Shown here in pieces: positions 26,498-34,055 of a stretch of 61,074 nucleotides of DNA (positions are counted from its first letter, which is position 1; the number at the start of each line of letters is the position of its first letter). The translations under genes were made by a program, and so were the position numbers. The notes under the pieces were generated by a model. That model had not been told where the DNA came from and did no database searches. It saw nothing but the letters and a program-made list of their open reading frames with translations. Source of the stretch: WLNJ01 sp037131165 (GTDB lineage Bacteria > Actinomycetota > Thermoleophilia > Solirubrobacterales > Solirubrobacteraceae); assembly GCA_037131165.1 (NCBI GenBank), contig JBAXRO010000005.1, positions 1 through 61,074 on the forward strand. The letters run 5' to 3'.

Positions 26498-27390
26498 ACT
26501 CGAGCGCGCCCCGCATCGCAGTGCTGATGACCTGCCACGACCGGCGAGCCAAGACCACGAGGTGCCTCGAGTCACTGCGCCGGTCGGCGGCGGCGGCAGG
26601 CGTGCTCGACCGGATGCGGGTCTTCCTCGTCGATGACGGGAGCACGGACGGCACGGCGGAAGCCGCGAAGGAGGCTTGGCCCGGTATAGCCATCATCGCC
26701 GCCGACGGGTCGAAGTTCTGGGCGGGCGGGATGGCCCTCGCCGAAAGCGAGGCGACCCGAGCGATGAGCGACATGACACACCTGCTGTGGCTCAATGACG
26801 ACGTCGTCCTCGACGAAGCGGCGATCGAAGCGCTGCTGGCGACCTCCACGGCCAACCCGGAAGCGATCGCGGTCGGGGCGATGCGCGACCTCGACGGCGA
26901 GCTGAGCTACTCGGGAGTGCGGTTCACCAGTCGCTGGCATCCGCTGCGCTTCGAGAGGGTGGAACCGGGAGAAGCGCCGATCGAGGTCGAGGCGATGAAC
27001 GGGAACCTCGTCCTCGTGCCCGCAAGGATCGCCAGTTCGATCGGCGGAGTGGACGGCGGCTTCAGCCAACAGGCGGGCGACTTCGACTACGGGATCCGGG
27101 CCCGGGCCGCCGGGGCGGTACTGCTTCTCGCCCCGGGCACGCTGGGTGTCTGCCCGCGCAACGAGCCGACGCCCGAGCCGGCGGGACTGAAGGCCCGGTG
27201 GCGCAGGCTCAACGACCCCGTCGGCCTCGCAAATCGCGATCAGCTGCGGTTCATCCGCCGCCACGGTTCGTGGGTGCGGCCGATGCTGCTCGTCGTTCCC
27301 TACATCCAGTTCGCCGCAGCCGAACTCGCCCGACTGCCGGCGATCGGGAGGCTCATCCCGCGCCGAGCGCTTCGAGCACCCCGGAGCTGA
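26494..27390 (+). CDS. family 2 glycosyltransferase
   Basis: The 298-residue protein starts with the GT-A nucleotide-binding region IAVLMTCHDRRAKTTRCLES. VFLVDDGSTDGTAEA, LLWLNDDVVLDE (the metal-binding DxD equivalent) and GGVDGGFSQQAGDFDYGIRA follow. It is a rhamnosyltransferase-like GT2 enzyme of the cytosolic face. The frame is open upstream inside the flippase gene, but the ATG at 26494 overlaps the flippase stop as ATGA and gives the family N-terminus. The 3' end overlaps the convergent GT4 gene by 38 nt. Donor and acceptor are unknown. Confidence 0.9.
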   Translation: MNSSAPRIAVLMTCHDRRAKTTRCLESLRRSAAAAGVLDRMRVFLVDDGSTDGTAEAAKEAWPGIAIIAADGSKFWAGGMALAESEATRAMSDMTHLLWLNDDVVLDEAAIEALLATSTANPEAIAVGAMRDLDGELSYSGVRFTSRWHPLRFERVEPGEAPIEVEAMNGNLVLVPARIASSIGGVDGGFSQQAGDFDYGIRARAAGAVLLLAPGTLGVCPRNEPTPEPAGLKARWRRLNDPVGLANRDQLRFIRRHGSWVRPMLLVVPYIQFAAAELARLPAIGRLIPRRALRAPRS

Positions 27391-28501
27391 AGCTCGAGAC
27401 CATCGAATCGAGCGGGTAACGGACGGAATCGTCGGCGCAGCCCTCCCTGAGCCTGTCGAGCAGGTCGCGATCCTCGACGAGGCTCAAGAGCGCCCGGGCG
27501 TACTCGTCGGGATCGGGAGCGACGACGAGCGAGTTGGCTCCCGGGCGCAGGTACTCGAACTCGGGACAGTGGGTCCAGGGCGACACGGCAACCGCCGGGA
27601 GGCCGAGGACGAACGAATCGACGGCGGCGAGGCCGACGAGGCCGGGAAGTGCCATGAAGTCGCAGGCCGAAGCGAGCGCCGCCTTCGAGCGTGAGTCAAA
27701 GACCGCACCGGCGAAGACGACCGGAGCGCCTGCCGCAAGCGACTCGAGCCTCGGGCGGTCGGGGCCGGCGCCGGCGATGACAGCCCTGAACAGCGGGTCC
27801 GTCGCGGCAACGATCCTCGACGACTCGATCAGCAGTTCGAGGTTCTTCGACTCGGAGAGACCACCGAAGTAGAGGGCGGAATGGCCACGGGTCAGACCGA
27901 GTTCGTCGATCAGCCGATCGACCTCGGCACGCTCGACGCTCCCGGCTGCGGCAGCGAGTTCGTCGGTGTCGAAGGTGTTGTCGAGGATCGTGACCCTGCT
28001 GCGGGGGATCCCGAGGCCGGCGAGGTGATCGGCAGTGCCCTTCGTGTAGGCGAACCACCAGTCACCCCGCTTGACGAGGAACTCCTTGAGCGCGACCTCC
28101 GGCTTGCTGACGGCCTTGTCGGTCGTCCGGCCGTGACCCCAGAAGGCGATCGGCCGGCGCCTCGCCTTTCGCGCGAGGAGGTATGCCCAGGTGTCGAGGT
28201 TGCGCAGCCCGTCCTCGACGACGAGAAGATCGGCGGCGAGAGCCGGCTTCCAGATCTCCCTGAAGCTGAGCGATCGGCCGGCCAGGCCGAAACGCCGCTC
28301 GGCGAGCGGATGGGCCCACGCGAGACTGCGCTCGTCGCCGCGTCCCTCCGCGTACGCCGGGATCCCACCGTGGGCGAGGTCGAGGGCGACCCCACTCGAT
28401 TCGAGCGAGGACCTGAGCCGCTCGAAGAACTCAAGTCGATACTGCGGCATCCATGGGTGGACTATCGCCACCCGGGGTCGAGTGCCTCCTGCCCGGCTCA
28501 A
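27353..28501 (-). CDS. family 4 glycosyltransferase
   Basis: The 382-residue GT-B protein has VAIVHPWMPQYRLEFFERL at its N-terminus, ALYFGGLSESKNLELLIESS opening the C-terminal lobe, VIAGAGPDRPRLESLA, and ALPGLVGLAAVDSFVLGLPA at the donor site. It would use a nucleotide-sugar donor in glycan assembly. The start is taken as the TTG at 28501, which overlaps the stop of the WecG-type gene (TTGA) and has GGAG 5 nt upstream; a GTG 33 nt later is an alternative. The gene runs opposite to the GT2 gene, whose end it overlaps. Confidence 0.85.
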   Translation of the reverse strand: MSRAGGTRPRVAIVHPWMPQYRLEFFERLRSSLESSGVALDLAHGGIPAYAEGRGDERSLAWAHPLAERRFGLAGRSLSFREIWKPALAADLLVVEDGLRNLDTWAYLLARKARRRPIAFWGHGRTTDKAVSKPEVALKEFLVKRGDWWFAYTKGTADHLAGLGIPRSRVTILDNTFDTDELAAAAGSVERAEVDRLIDELGLTRGHSALYFGGLSESKNLELLIESSRIVAATDPLFRAVIAGAGPDRPRLESLAAGAPVVFAGAVFDSRSKAALASACDFMALPGLVGLAAVDSFVLGLPAVAVSPWTHCPEFEYLRPGANSLVVAPDPDEYARALLSLVEDRDLLDRLREGCADDSVRYPLDSMVSSFSSGVLEALGAG

Positions 28502-29283
28502 CTGCTCCGTCGCCAGTTGGCCGCCACCGACTTGATGAAGGTCAGGTTTCCGATCAGGTAGCGACGCCAGAGGCGGCGAGGCTCGCTCAGCAGCCTGTGC
28601 AGCCATTCGAGCCCGCTCGCACGCATCCAACCGGGCGCCTCGGCCTGGTTGCCGGCGATGAAGTCGAACGCCGCTCCGACTCCGATGCAGACGGCGCCGA
28701 TGCTGCTCGCGAGAGCGACCGCCTCCTCGTCCTGGGCCGGGGTCCCGAGGCCGATCCAGATCACCTGGGCATCGGACTGCCTGATCGCTTCGAGGTGGCG
28801 CTCGCGCTCCTTGAGGTCGATCTCACGCGGGGCGCGGGGCTGGATCCCGACGATCCGAACTCCTTGGTGGACCCGCTCGACCTCGGCCTGCAGGCGTGTC
28901 AGCGTCTCCTCCGTGGAACCGAGCAGGAAGTGCCGGAGGCCGACCTCGACACCGTCTGCGAGCACCCGGTCCATCAGGTCCCGACCGCGAACCTGGCTGA
29001 GGGCAGGCCGGTCCTTGCGCACCTTGGAGACCCACTGGAGTGGACGGCCGTCGGGCAGGTTGAGCCATGAGCCGACGAGCCGCTCGCGGTAGGGATCGGA
29101 CTTCTCGGCGAGCGCGACACAGTAGGCGTTGACGAGGTGGACGTCCCCGGGCTTGCCTTGCGACGCGGCCTCGACGATCGCGCTCGATGCCTGCTCCAAT
29201 GTCAGGGCCGCCAACGGGACGCGACCCACGCTGTTGAAGGCAGCGGAGTGCCTTGCGATCCGGCCGTCGATGTCCTCGGTCAA
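28498..29283 (-). CDS. WecG/TagA/CpsF family glycosyltransferase
   Basis: The 261-residue protein matches the family: GDVHLVNAYCVALAE, LPDGRPLQWVSK, RGRDLMDRVLADG, RHFLLGSTEETLTRLQ, VIWIGLGTPAQDEEA and CIGVGAAFDFIAGNQAEAP. Members transfer N-acetylmannosamine(-uronate) or related sugars to lipid-linked intermediates at the membrane. The start is the TTG at 29283, overlapping the Wzz-like stop (TTGA); the long upstream frame is a shadow of the Wzz gene. The C-terminal RRLWRRYLIGNLTFIKSV helix is the usual membrane-attaching tail. It sits between Wzz and GT4 genes in a three-gene coupled string. Confidence 0.92.
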   Translation of the reverse strand: MTEDIDGRIARHSAAFNSVGRVPLAALTLEQASSAIVEAASQGKPGDVHLVNAYCVALAEKSDPYRERLVGSWLNLPDGRPLQWVSKVRKDRPALSQVRGRDLMDRVLADGVEVGLRHFLLGSTEETLTRLQAEVERVHQGVRIVGIQPRAPREIDLKERERHLEAIRQSDAQVIWIGLGTPAQDEEAVALASSIGAVCIGVGAAFDFIAGNQAEAPGWMRASGLEWLHRLLSEPRRLWRRYLIGNLTFIKSVAANWRRSS

Positions 29284-29948
29284 GATCCGGAGCCAGTCCC
29301 TGCGGAGGTGGGCTCGGCTTTGCCCCCCGTCGCGTTGCCCCGGCCGCCGGCGGCCTGGCCCATGATCATCGCGAGCCCGAGGCCGGTCGCGAGGCCGAGC
29401 AGGAAGCCGAGGCCGAGATTGAGTTCGACCTTCGGCGAGGTCGGATCCGACGGGATCGCGGCCGGCTTGGTGACAGTGGCCTTGACGGACTCCGAGCCGT
29501 CTGGGAGCCGGGTCTCGACCGAGGGGATGAAGGCGGCCAGTTGGGCAGCGACGGCGTTGGCCTCGGCAGCGGCGACGGACGCCTTGCTGCCGTTCGCGCT
29601 GACGTCGATCAGGACCGTGTTGAGCGGGCTGATCGCGCTGATCCGCCCGGAGTCGATCGACGAGCCGAGCCGCTTGCCAGCGGGGATCAGCACCTGCGGG
29701 CTCTCGGCGAGGCGGGCGTAGCTCTGGACCTGGGCGAGGGCGAAGTCCGAGGTCGAGTTGATCCCGGCGACCGTGCCGCCCGCGGGTCCGCCGTAGTACT
29801 TGACGGAAACGAACAGCTGGGCGGTCGCCGTGTAGGACTTCGTCGCGGAGACCGAGACGAGCGCGCCGAGCAGCACGCCGAGCAGCACGCAAGAGGCGAT
29901 GACCCGCCAGTGACTGCGGAGAGTTCCGAGGTAGTCGTTGGTTTCCAT
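29280..29948 (-). CDS. Wzz-like chain-length determinant / polysaccharide co-polymerase without kinase domain
   Basis: The 222-residue protein has TM1 near the N-terminus (residues about 15-35, RVIASCVLLGVLLGALVSV), a periplasmic region with coiled-coil character (KASVAAAEANAVAAQLAAF), and TM2 near residues 185-200 (LGLGFLLGLATGLGLAMIMG). A short Gly-rich cytosolic tail follows. This is the Wzz/YveK plan. The BY-kinase domain often fused in actinobacterial homologues is missing, and no kinase gene is adjacent. The ATG at 29948 is chosen; a GTG 18 nt upstream is possible. It regulates glycan length together with a Wzy polymerase. Confidence 0.87.
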   Translation of the reverse strand: METNDYLGTLRSHWRVIASCVLLGVLLGALVSVSATKSYTATAQLFVSVKYYGGPAGGTVAGINSTSDFALAQVQSYARLAESPQVLIPAGKRLGSSIDSGRISAISPLNTVLIDVSANGSKASVAAAEANAVAAQLAAFIPSVETRLPDGSESVKATVTKPAAIPSDPTSPKVELNLGLGFLLGLATGLGLAMIMGQAAGGRGNATGGKAEPTSAGTGSGS

Positions 29949-30059
29949 TGGCGCGAGGGCGTCCACCGGGAGCCCTTGGCGGCAAAGTCTAATCCTGAAC
30001 GCGCTCCGGGCATTCACCGGAAGCGAAATGACCACCCCGCAACGCTCCCGCCACGGCGG

Positions 30060-30224
30060 TCAGAGCTGGGCGTCGGCCTCCGCCGGGTTGGCACCGCCCT
30101 CGCCACGCTCGCCGTCATGCGCGGGATCGGTGTCCTCGACGAAATGGCCGTCGCGCCCGACGTAGCCTCCCTCGGCCCCCACGATTACGTAGACGGCCTC
30201 GGTCGCATTTACCTCATCGGACAT
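30060..30224 (-). CDS. small acidic protein, 54 residues, unknown function
   Basis: An ATG at 30224 opens a 54-codon frame with a good ribosome binding site (AAGGGAG, 6 nt upstream). It overlaps the end of the TauE half-gene by 11 nt, so it is very likely translated from the same mRNA. The product is acidic and hydrophilic, starting MSDEVNATEAVYVIVGAEGG and rich in Asp, Glu, Gly and His (FVEDTDPAHDGERGEGG). No membrane segment or Cys is present. I recognise no family. It might be an accessory of the split exporter, for example a small cytosolic regulator or metal-binding partner. Confidence 0.65.
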   Translation of the reverse strand: MSDEVNATEAVYVIVGAEGGYVGRDGHFVEDTDPAHDGERGEGGANPAEADAQL

Positions 30225-30666
30225 CGTCCACTCCCTTCGACTGCGGAATACCGTCGTCCGATGCCGAGCCTACACCCGCGATCCGTGCTCGCCGCTCGGA
30301 AATCGCCCTTCTCAGCAATTGGCTCGCGATGAACAGCAGAAACACCCCGAAGCACCGCCTCAACGTTTCCTCCGGCACCGAGTTGGCGGCGAAGGCGCCG
30401 ATGACGGCCCCCAAGCCGGAGAAGGCTCCGACCAGCAGCATCGCCCTCAGCGTGATGAAGCCCCGCCGGTACTGGACGATCCCACCGACCACGGCAACAG
30501 GGACCATCGCCAGCAGCGAAGTGCCCTCCGCCTCGACCTGGCCGAGGCCGACGATCAAGGTCAGCACCGGAACGAACAGCACTCCGCCACCGACCCCGAA
30601 CATGCCGGCGATCGTCCCGGCCAGCACCCCGAGCACGAGGACCTCGCCGATGTGGATCAGGTCCAT
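30214..30666 (-). CDS. half-size TauE/SafE family permease (second gene of a split pair)
   Basis: The 150-residue protein contains one TauE/SafE repeat: VLAGTIAGMFGVGGGVLFVP with the Gly-rich membrane motif, LLAMVPVAVVGGIVQYRRG, LLVGAFSGLGAVIGAFAANS and FGVFLLFIASQLLRRA, about four helices. Normal TauE/SafE exporters of sulphonates or sulphite have two such repeats in about 250 residues. Here the other repeat is encoded separately 10 nt upstream. GAGGAC lies 7 nt before the ATG, so separate translation is real rather than a frameshift. The last 30 residues are a charged tail. The 54-codon gene overlaps its end. Confidence 0.85.
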   Translation of the reverse strand: MDLIHIGEVLVLGVLAGTIAGMFGVGGGVLFVPVLTLIVGLGQVEAEGTSLLAMVPVAVVGGIVQYRRGFITLRAMLLVGAFSGLGAVIGAFAANSVPEETLRRCFGVFLLFIASQLLRRAISERRARIAGVGSASDDGIPQSKGVDDVR

Positions 30667-30676
30667 GCCGGCGTCC

Positions 30677-31072
30677 TCATCCGAAGATCATCAGCACTGC
30701 GACGATGAGCTGAACGCCGACGAACAGCATCAGCAGGACGTCGCCATGCATCCGCGCGGAGATCCTCGTTCCCATCAGCACCCCGAAGACGGCCGGGATG
30801 CCGATCAGGGCGGCGCGGGCGACGTCGACATTGCCGTGGTATCCGTGGGCCGCAGCCCCGAGGACGGCAGCAAAGGTCAGCGCTCCGAGCGAAGTGGCAG
30901 TGGCCCTGTGCTCCTCCCAGAGCAGCCAGAGGACGAGCAGCGGGACGACGACCGACCCCCCGCCGATCCCGAGGAGCCCACTGAGGATCCCCCCGGCGAC
31001 GCCGATCGTGGCGAGCTTCGCCGCGCTGTGGTCGGCGACTCGCTCTGGGACGGGGGCATCCACCCGGGGCAT
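30677..31072 (-). CDS. half-size TauE/SafE family permease (first gene of a split pair)
   Basis: The 131-residue protein has a single TauE/SafE repeat: GGILSGLLGIGGGSVVVP, LLVLWLLWEEHRATATSL, TFAAVLGAAAHGYHG and LLMLFVGVQLIVAVLMIFG. It ends with a natural stop, 10 nt before the second half-gene. The two products probably form a heterodimer equal to one normal exporter. The ATG at 31072 (MPRVDAPVPE) is chosen; a longer frame to 31585 lies inside otsB and is a shadow. Only 9 nt separate this start from the divergent otsB start, so its promoter must lie inside otsB. Confidence 0.83.
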   Translation of the reverse strand: MPRVDAPVPERVADHSAAKLATIGVAGGILSGLLGIGGGSVVVPLLVLWLLWEEHRATATSLGALTFAAVLGAAAHGYHGNVDVARAALIGIPAVFGVLMGTRISARMHGDVLLMLFVGVQLIVAVLMIFG

Positions 31073-31075
31073 ACT
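31070..31075 (+). promoter_or_regulatory. -10-like hexamer CATACT, 6 nt before the otsB start
   Basis: CATACT is followed by AGGCGG and the GTG of otsB. Its first three bases are the complement of the divergent TauE start codon, so promoter and coding sequence overlap on opposite strands. Confidence 0.4.
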
Positions 31076-31081
31076 AGGCGG

Positions 31082-31912
31082 GTGCGCGAACAAGCAGGCA
31101 GAGAAGCCCGGGACTTCGAGGGCATCCCGCTCGACCGAACCGCCGTGCTGCTCGACGTCGACGGGACGCTCGCCCCGATCGTCCGCGAGTCGACCGACGC
31201 ATCGGTGCCGATCGAGGTCCGGCGGACCCTGATCGGACTGGCGAGGAGGTGCGCCCTGATCGCCTGCGTCAGCGGCCGAACAGCCGAAGATGCGAAGCGG
31301 GTCGTGGGAGTCGGGGCGATCACTTACATCGGGGGGCACGGCAGCGAGCTGCTCGCCCCCGGCATGACCGAGGCGGAGGGCGACCCCCAGATGGATCTCT
31401 GGCAAGACCCGGTCAACGACCTGGCTATCGAGGCGATGCGCGAACTGTCGCCACTCGGGGTCCGTCGAGAGGAGAAGGGCGCGATCGCCGCACTGCACTG
31501 GCGCGGGGCGACGGACGAGGAAGCGGCCGAGGCCGGGCTTCGCAGGGTCGCGGGGACCGCCGAGAGCCGCGGCCTCGCGATCCACTGGGGCAGGAAGGTC
31601 CTGGAGATCCGACCCCCGGTACCGTTCGACAAGGGCCGAGCGATCGAGAAGCTCGTCTCATCGCTGCGAGATGAGGGCCGCGAAATCGACCTCGCGATAT
31701 ATATCGGCGACGACCTCACCGACCTCGATGCGTTTGCCGCGCTCGAACGACTGCAGGAGGCCGGCACAATCGCGGTGGGGCACAGGGTCGCCGTGACCTC
31801 GCCGGAGTCGCCGGCTAGCCTGCTCGAGTCGGCCGACTCGACGGTCAACGGGCCGGAGGGAGCAGCCGAGCTGCTGGTCGAGGTGCTCGAGTCGGGATCC
31901 AAGCAGCGATGA
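31082..31912 (+). CDS. otsB: trehalose-phosphatase-like HAD enzyme
   Basis: The 276-residue protein has HAD motif I in LLDVDGTLAPI (about residues 24-34), motif II in CVSGRTAED, the Lys motif and WGRKVLEIRPPVPFDKG, and motif IV in YIGDDLTDLDAF. This order is typical of OtsB, which dephosphorylates trehalose 6-phosphate. No otsA synthase is nearby, so the enzyme may act with a distant synthase or on another sugar phosphate. The GTG at 31082 lies directly after a -10-like box. Its stop overlaps the next gene (ATGA). Confidence 0.9.
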   Translation: MREQAGREARDFEGIPLDRTAVLLDVDGTLAPIVRESTDASVPIEVRRTLIGLARRCALIACVSGRTAEDAKRVVGVGAITYIGGHGSELLAPGMTEAEGDPQMDLWQDPVNDLAIEAMRELSPLGVRREEKGAIAALHWRGATDEEAAEAGLRRVAGTAESRGLAIHWGRKVLEIRPPVPFDKGRAIEKLVSSLRDEGREIDLAIYIGDDLTDLDAFAALERLQEAGTIAVGHRVAVTSPESPASLLESADSTVNGPEGAAELLVEVLESGSKQR

Positions 31913-32463
31913 GCTTCGCCGCGTTCCTCAAGGCGACAGTGCTCGGCTGCGCCGCGTCGGCCAGCCTTCTCGGAGCCCTGGCGATGGCCGGGGCCTCCTC
32001 AGTCGGAGATGACAAGGTGATCCCGATCGCGGCTGGTTGGTGGGTGATCGCCTCGCTGACCGGGATCGTGCTCGGCCGCCACAACGACGCCTCACCGGCG
32101 ATCGCGAAGCTCCTCGCCGACGCGCCGATGAGTTCGTCACTGCCCGAGGGGAAGCCCGCGAGGGTCCTCTTCAACCGGCTCTGGGCGCTGCTGGTCGCGA
32201 CTGTCGGAGCCGCGGCATGCGTCTTCATCGCCCCGCAGATCCCGGCGATGGCCGCAGGGTTCCCGGTGATCTGGGCGCTGGCCTGGCGTCGCCAGGAGCG
32301 AGCGGTCAGGGCTATCGAGGAGCGGGATGGGGTCAGGTTCTTCATCGAACGGACCTCGCCCTTCAAGCCGATCAGGCTGGTGAGGACGCCGTGGTTCCGC
32401 GCGGGAGGCCACCAGCGCCGCGAACCCGGTGATCCCTCCGCTCCCGATGGGGACTTCGGGTAG
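31909..32463 (+). CDS. small membrane protein, unknown function
   Basis: The 184-residue protein has four predicted helices: about residues 5-28, 39-58, 83-106 and 108-125. The C-terminus is cytosolic and charged (RRQERAVRAIEERDGVRFF, then RTPWFRAGGHQRREPGD). The ATG overlaps the otsB stop (ATGA), so it is probably coupled to otsB. I do not recognise the family; a short conserved actinobacterial membrane protein is all that can be said. Confidence 0.7.
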   Translation: MSFAAFLKATVLGCAASASLLGALAMAGASSVGDDKVIPIAAGWWVIASLTGIVLGRHNDASPAIAKLLADAPMSSSLPEGKPARVLFNRLWALLVATVGAAACVFIAPQIPAMAAGFPVIWALAWRRQERAVRAIEERDGVRFFIERTSPFKPIRLVRTPWFRAGGHQRREPGDPSAPDGDFG

Positions 32464-32480
32464 GGCGCTCAGTCGGTTCC

Positions 32481-32486
32481 TATACT
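32481..32486 (+). promoter_or_regulatory. -10 box TATACT upstream of trxA
   Basis: TATACT is the best -10 match in the window. It leaves a leader of about 30 nt with the ribosome binding site GAGAGGACC before the trxA ATG. The -35 region is not clear. Confidence 0.5.
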
Positions 32487-32521
32487 CGGGGTCAAGAGAC
32501 CCGAACCGAGAGGACCGAACG

Positions 32522-32848
32522 ATGGGTGCCATCACAGAGGTAAGCGACGCAAACTTCCAATCCGAAGTGATCGAGTCGGTGACTCCGGTCCTCGTGGACT
32601 TCTGGGCCCCGTGGTGCGGACCGTGCCGTCAGGTCGCCCCGGTCCTCGAGGAGATCGCGGGCGAGCAGGGCGACAAACTGAAGATCGTCAAGCTGAACGT
32701 CGACGACAACCAGCAGACGGCGGCGCAGTTCGGCGTGATGTCGATCCCGACCTTGATCCTGTTCAAGGGTGGAGCCGAAGCGAAGAAGGTCGTTGGAGCC
32801 CTTCCGAAGAAACGGCTCGAGGGCGAACTCGAGCTTGCGCAGAGCTGA
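32522..32848 (+). CDS. trxA: thioredoxin
   Basis: The 108-residue protein has the thioredoxin fold sequence VLVDFWAPWCGPCRQVAPVL with the WCGPC active site at residues 31-35, the cis-Pro in MSIPTLILFKGG, and the family length. It reduces protein disulphides in the cytosol with thioredoxin reductase. The frame is open to 32429, but the ATG at 32522 has a ribosome binding site and the normal N-terminus. It is monocistronic: its own promoter box lies upstream and a GC-rich hairpin follows the stop. Confidence 0.97.
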   Translation: MGAITEVSDANFQSEVIESVTPVLVDFWAPWCGPCRQVAPVLEEIAGEQGDKLKIVKLNVDDNQQTAAQFGVMSIPTLILFKGGAEAKKVVGALPKKRLEGELELAQS

Positions 32849-32854
32849 AATCGC

Positions 32855-32878
32855 GCCGGCTCGATCCCACGAGCCGGC
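32855..32878 (+). terminator. hairpin after trxA
   Basis: GCCGGCTCG (32855-32863) pairs perfectly with CGAGCCGGC (32870-32878) across ATCCCA, 6 nt after the trxA stop. There is no T run, so termination may be of the hairpin-only type common in actinobacteria. Confidence 0.6.
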
Positions 32879-32966
32879 TGCCGATCGGCTGATGCCAGAT
32901 GCACGAGTCAAGCACCGTGGATACCCACGGGTACCCCTGTGTCGATCCGTGAAAGACTGAGAATCG

Positions 32967-34055
32967 ATGATTCGAACTGCTGTAGTCGGCCTCGGGAAGA
33001 TGGGCATTTCCCATCTCGCGCTCGTTAGAGCGCACCCCGACGTCGACCTCGTCGGGGTCTGTGACGCCTCCTCCTACGTTCTCGGCGTGCTCGAGAAGAA
33101 CACCGGGGTCAAGACCTGGTCCGACTACTCGAAGATGCTCGACGAGGTCGAGCTCGACGCCGTCGTGATCTCGACGCCATCCGCGTCGCACGCCTCCATG
33201 GTCGAAGCCGCGCTCGAGCGCGGGATCAGCGTTTTCTGCGAGAAACCGTTCACCCTCAGTGCGGCCGAGTCGTCGAGCCTGGCGGAGAAGGCAGCGGCCA
33301 AGGGACTGACGACCCAGGTCGGTTACCACAACCGATTCATCGGGGCGTTCGCCGAGGTCAAGCAGCTGATCGACTCCGGTGCGATCGGCGAAGTCGTCCA
33401 CGTCCTCGGCGAGGCCTACGGGCCGGTGGTACTGAAGGCGAAGGGTTCGACCTGGCGGAGCAAGGCTTCGGAGGGAGGTGGCTGCCTTTACGACTACGCA
33501 GCGCATGTGATCAACCTGATCAATTGGTACGCGGGCGAGCCGGAGGGGATCGGCGGGACCGTCCTCGGGAAGGTCTTCTCGAAGGAGACCGACGACGAGG
33601 TCTTCAGCACCCTCGGGTTCCCCGGTGGCGTCACCGGCCAGGTCTCGGTCAACTGGTCCGATGAATCGCAACGCAAGATGACCACGCGGATCACCGTCTG
33701 GGGCACCCAGGGCAGGATCTTCGCCGACCGCCAGGAGGTGCAGGCCTACATCCGCGAGGGCGGGTCGCCGCCCGGTTACCGCACCGGTTGGAACGTCCGG
33801 TACACGACCGAGTTGACCGAGCCGGTCTGGTTCTACCTGCGAGGCGAGGAGTACAGCGCCCAGATCGACAGCTTCTTCAAGTCGGTTGCAGCGGGCGAGA
33901 CGACCGGAATCAACGACTTCGCGAGCGCAGCGATGACCGACAGGGTGATAGAGCGAATGGCAGCCGATGCCGCCAACGGATTGAACCGGCCGACGGCAAC
34001 CGCCCCTGCCCCCGCACAGAAGAAGCGACGCTGGTGGAACAGGGGGGCAAAGTGA
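32967..34055 (+). CDS. Gfo/Idh/MocA family oxidoreductase
   Basis: The 362-residue protein has an N-terminal Rossmann fold (AVVGLGKMGISHLALVRAH), the family EKPFTLS segment (about residues 91-97) with the catalytic Lys, and a C-terminal alpha/beta domain with YDYAAHVINLINWYAGEPEG. The enzymes oxidise or reduce sugars or nucleotide-sugars with NAD(P). The gene's last bases overlap the next start (TGATG), so the two form a unit, probably for an unusual sugar of the surface glycan. An imperfect palindrome (CCGTGG-ATAC-CCACGG, 32915-32930) lies in the 118-bp upstream gap and could be an operator. Confidence 0.9.
   Translation: MIRTAVVGLGKMGISHLALVRAHPDVDLVGVCDASSYVLGVLEKNTGVKTWSDYSKMLDEVELDAVVISTPSASHASMVEAALERGISVFCEKPFTLSAAESSSLAEKAAAKGLTTQVGYHNRFIGAFAEVKQLIDSGAIGEVVHVLGEAYGPVVLKAKGSTWRSKASEGGGCLYDYAAHVINLINWYAGEPEGIGGTVLGKVFSKETDDEVFSTLGFPGGVTGQVSVNWSDESQRKMTTRITVWGTQGRIFADRQEVQAYIREGGSPPGYRTGWNVRYTTELTEPVWFYLRGEEYSAQIDSFFKSVAAGETTGINDFASAAMTDRVIERMAADAANGLNRPTATAPAPAQKKRRWWNRGAK

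Noticed and set aside
30666..30677. The two TauE halves as one gene broken by a frameshift
   Set aside because: Each half has a full set of helices with its own Gly-rich motif, the first has a natural stop after its last helix, and the second has GAGGAC 7 nt before its ATG. Two genes fit better.
32915..32930. Perfect palindrome CCGTGG-ATAC-CCACGG before the oxidoreductase gene as a defined operator
   Set aside because: A 6-bp stem is easily found by chance in G+C-rich DNA and it matches no operator I know. It is only mentioned under the gene.
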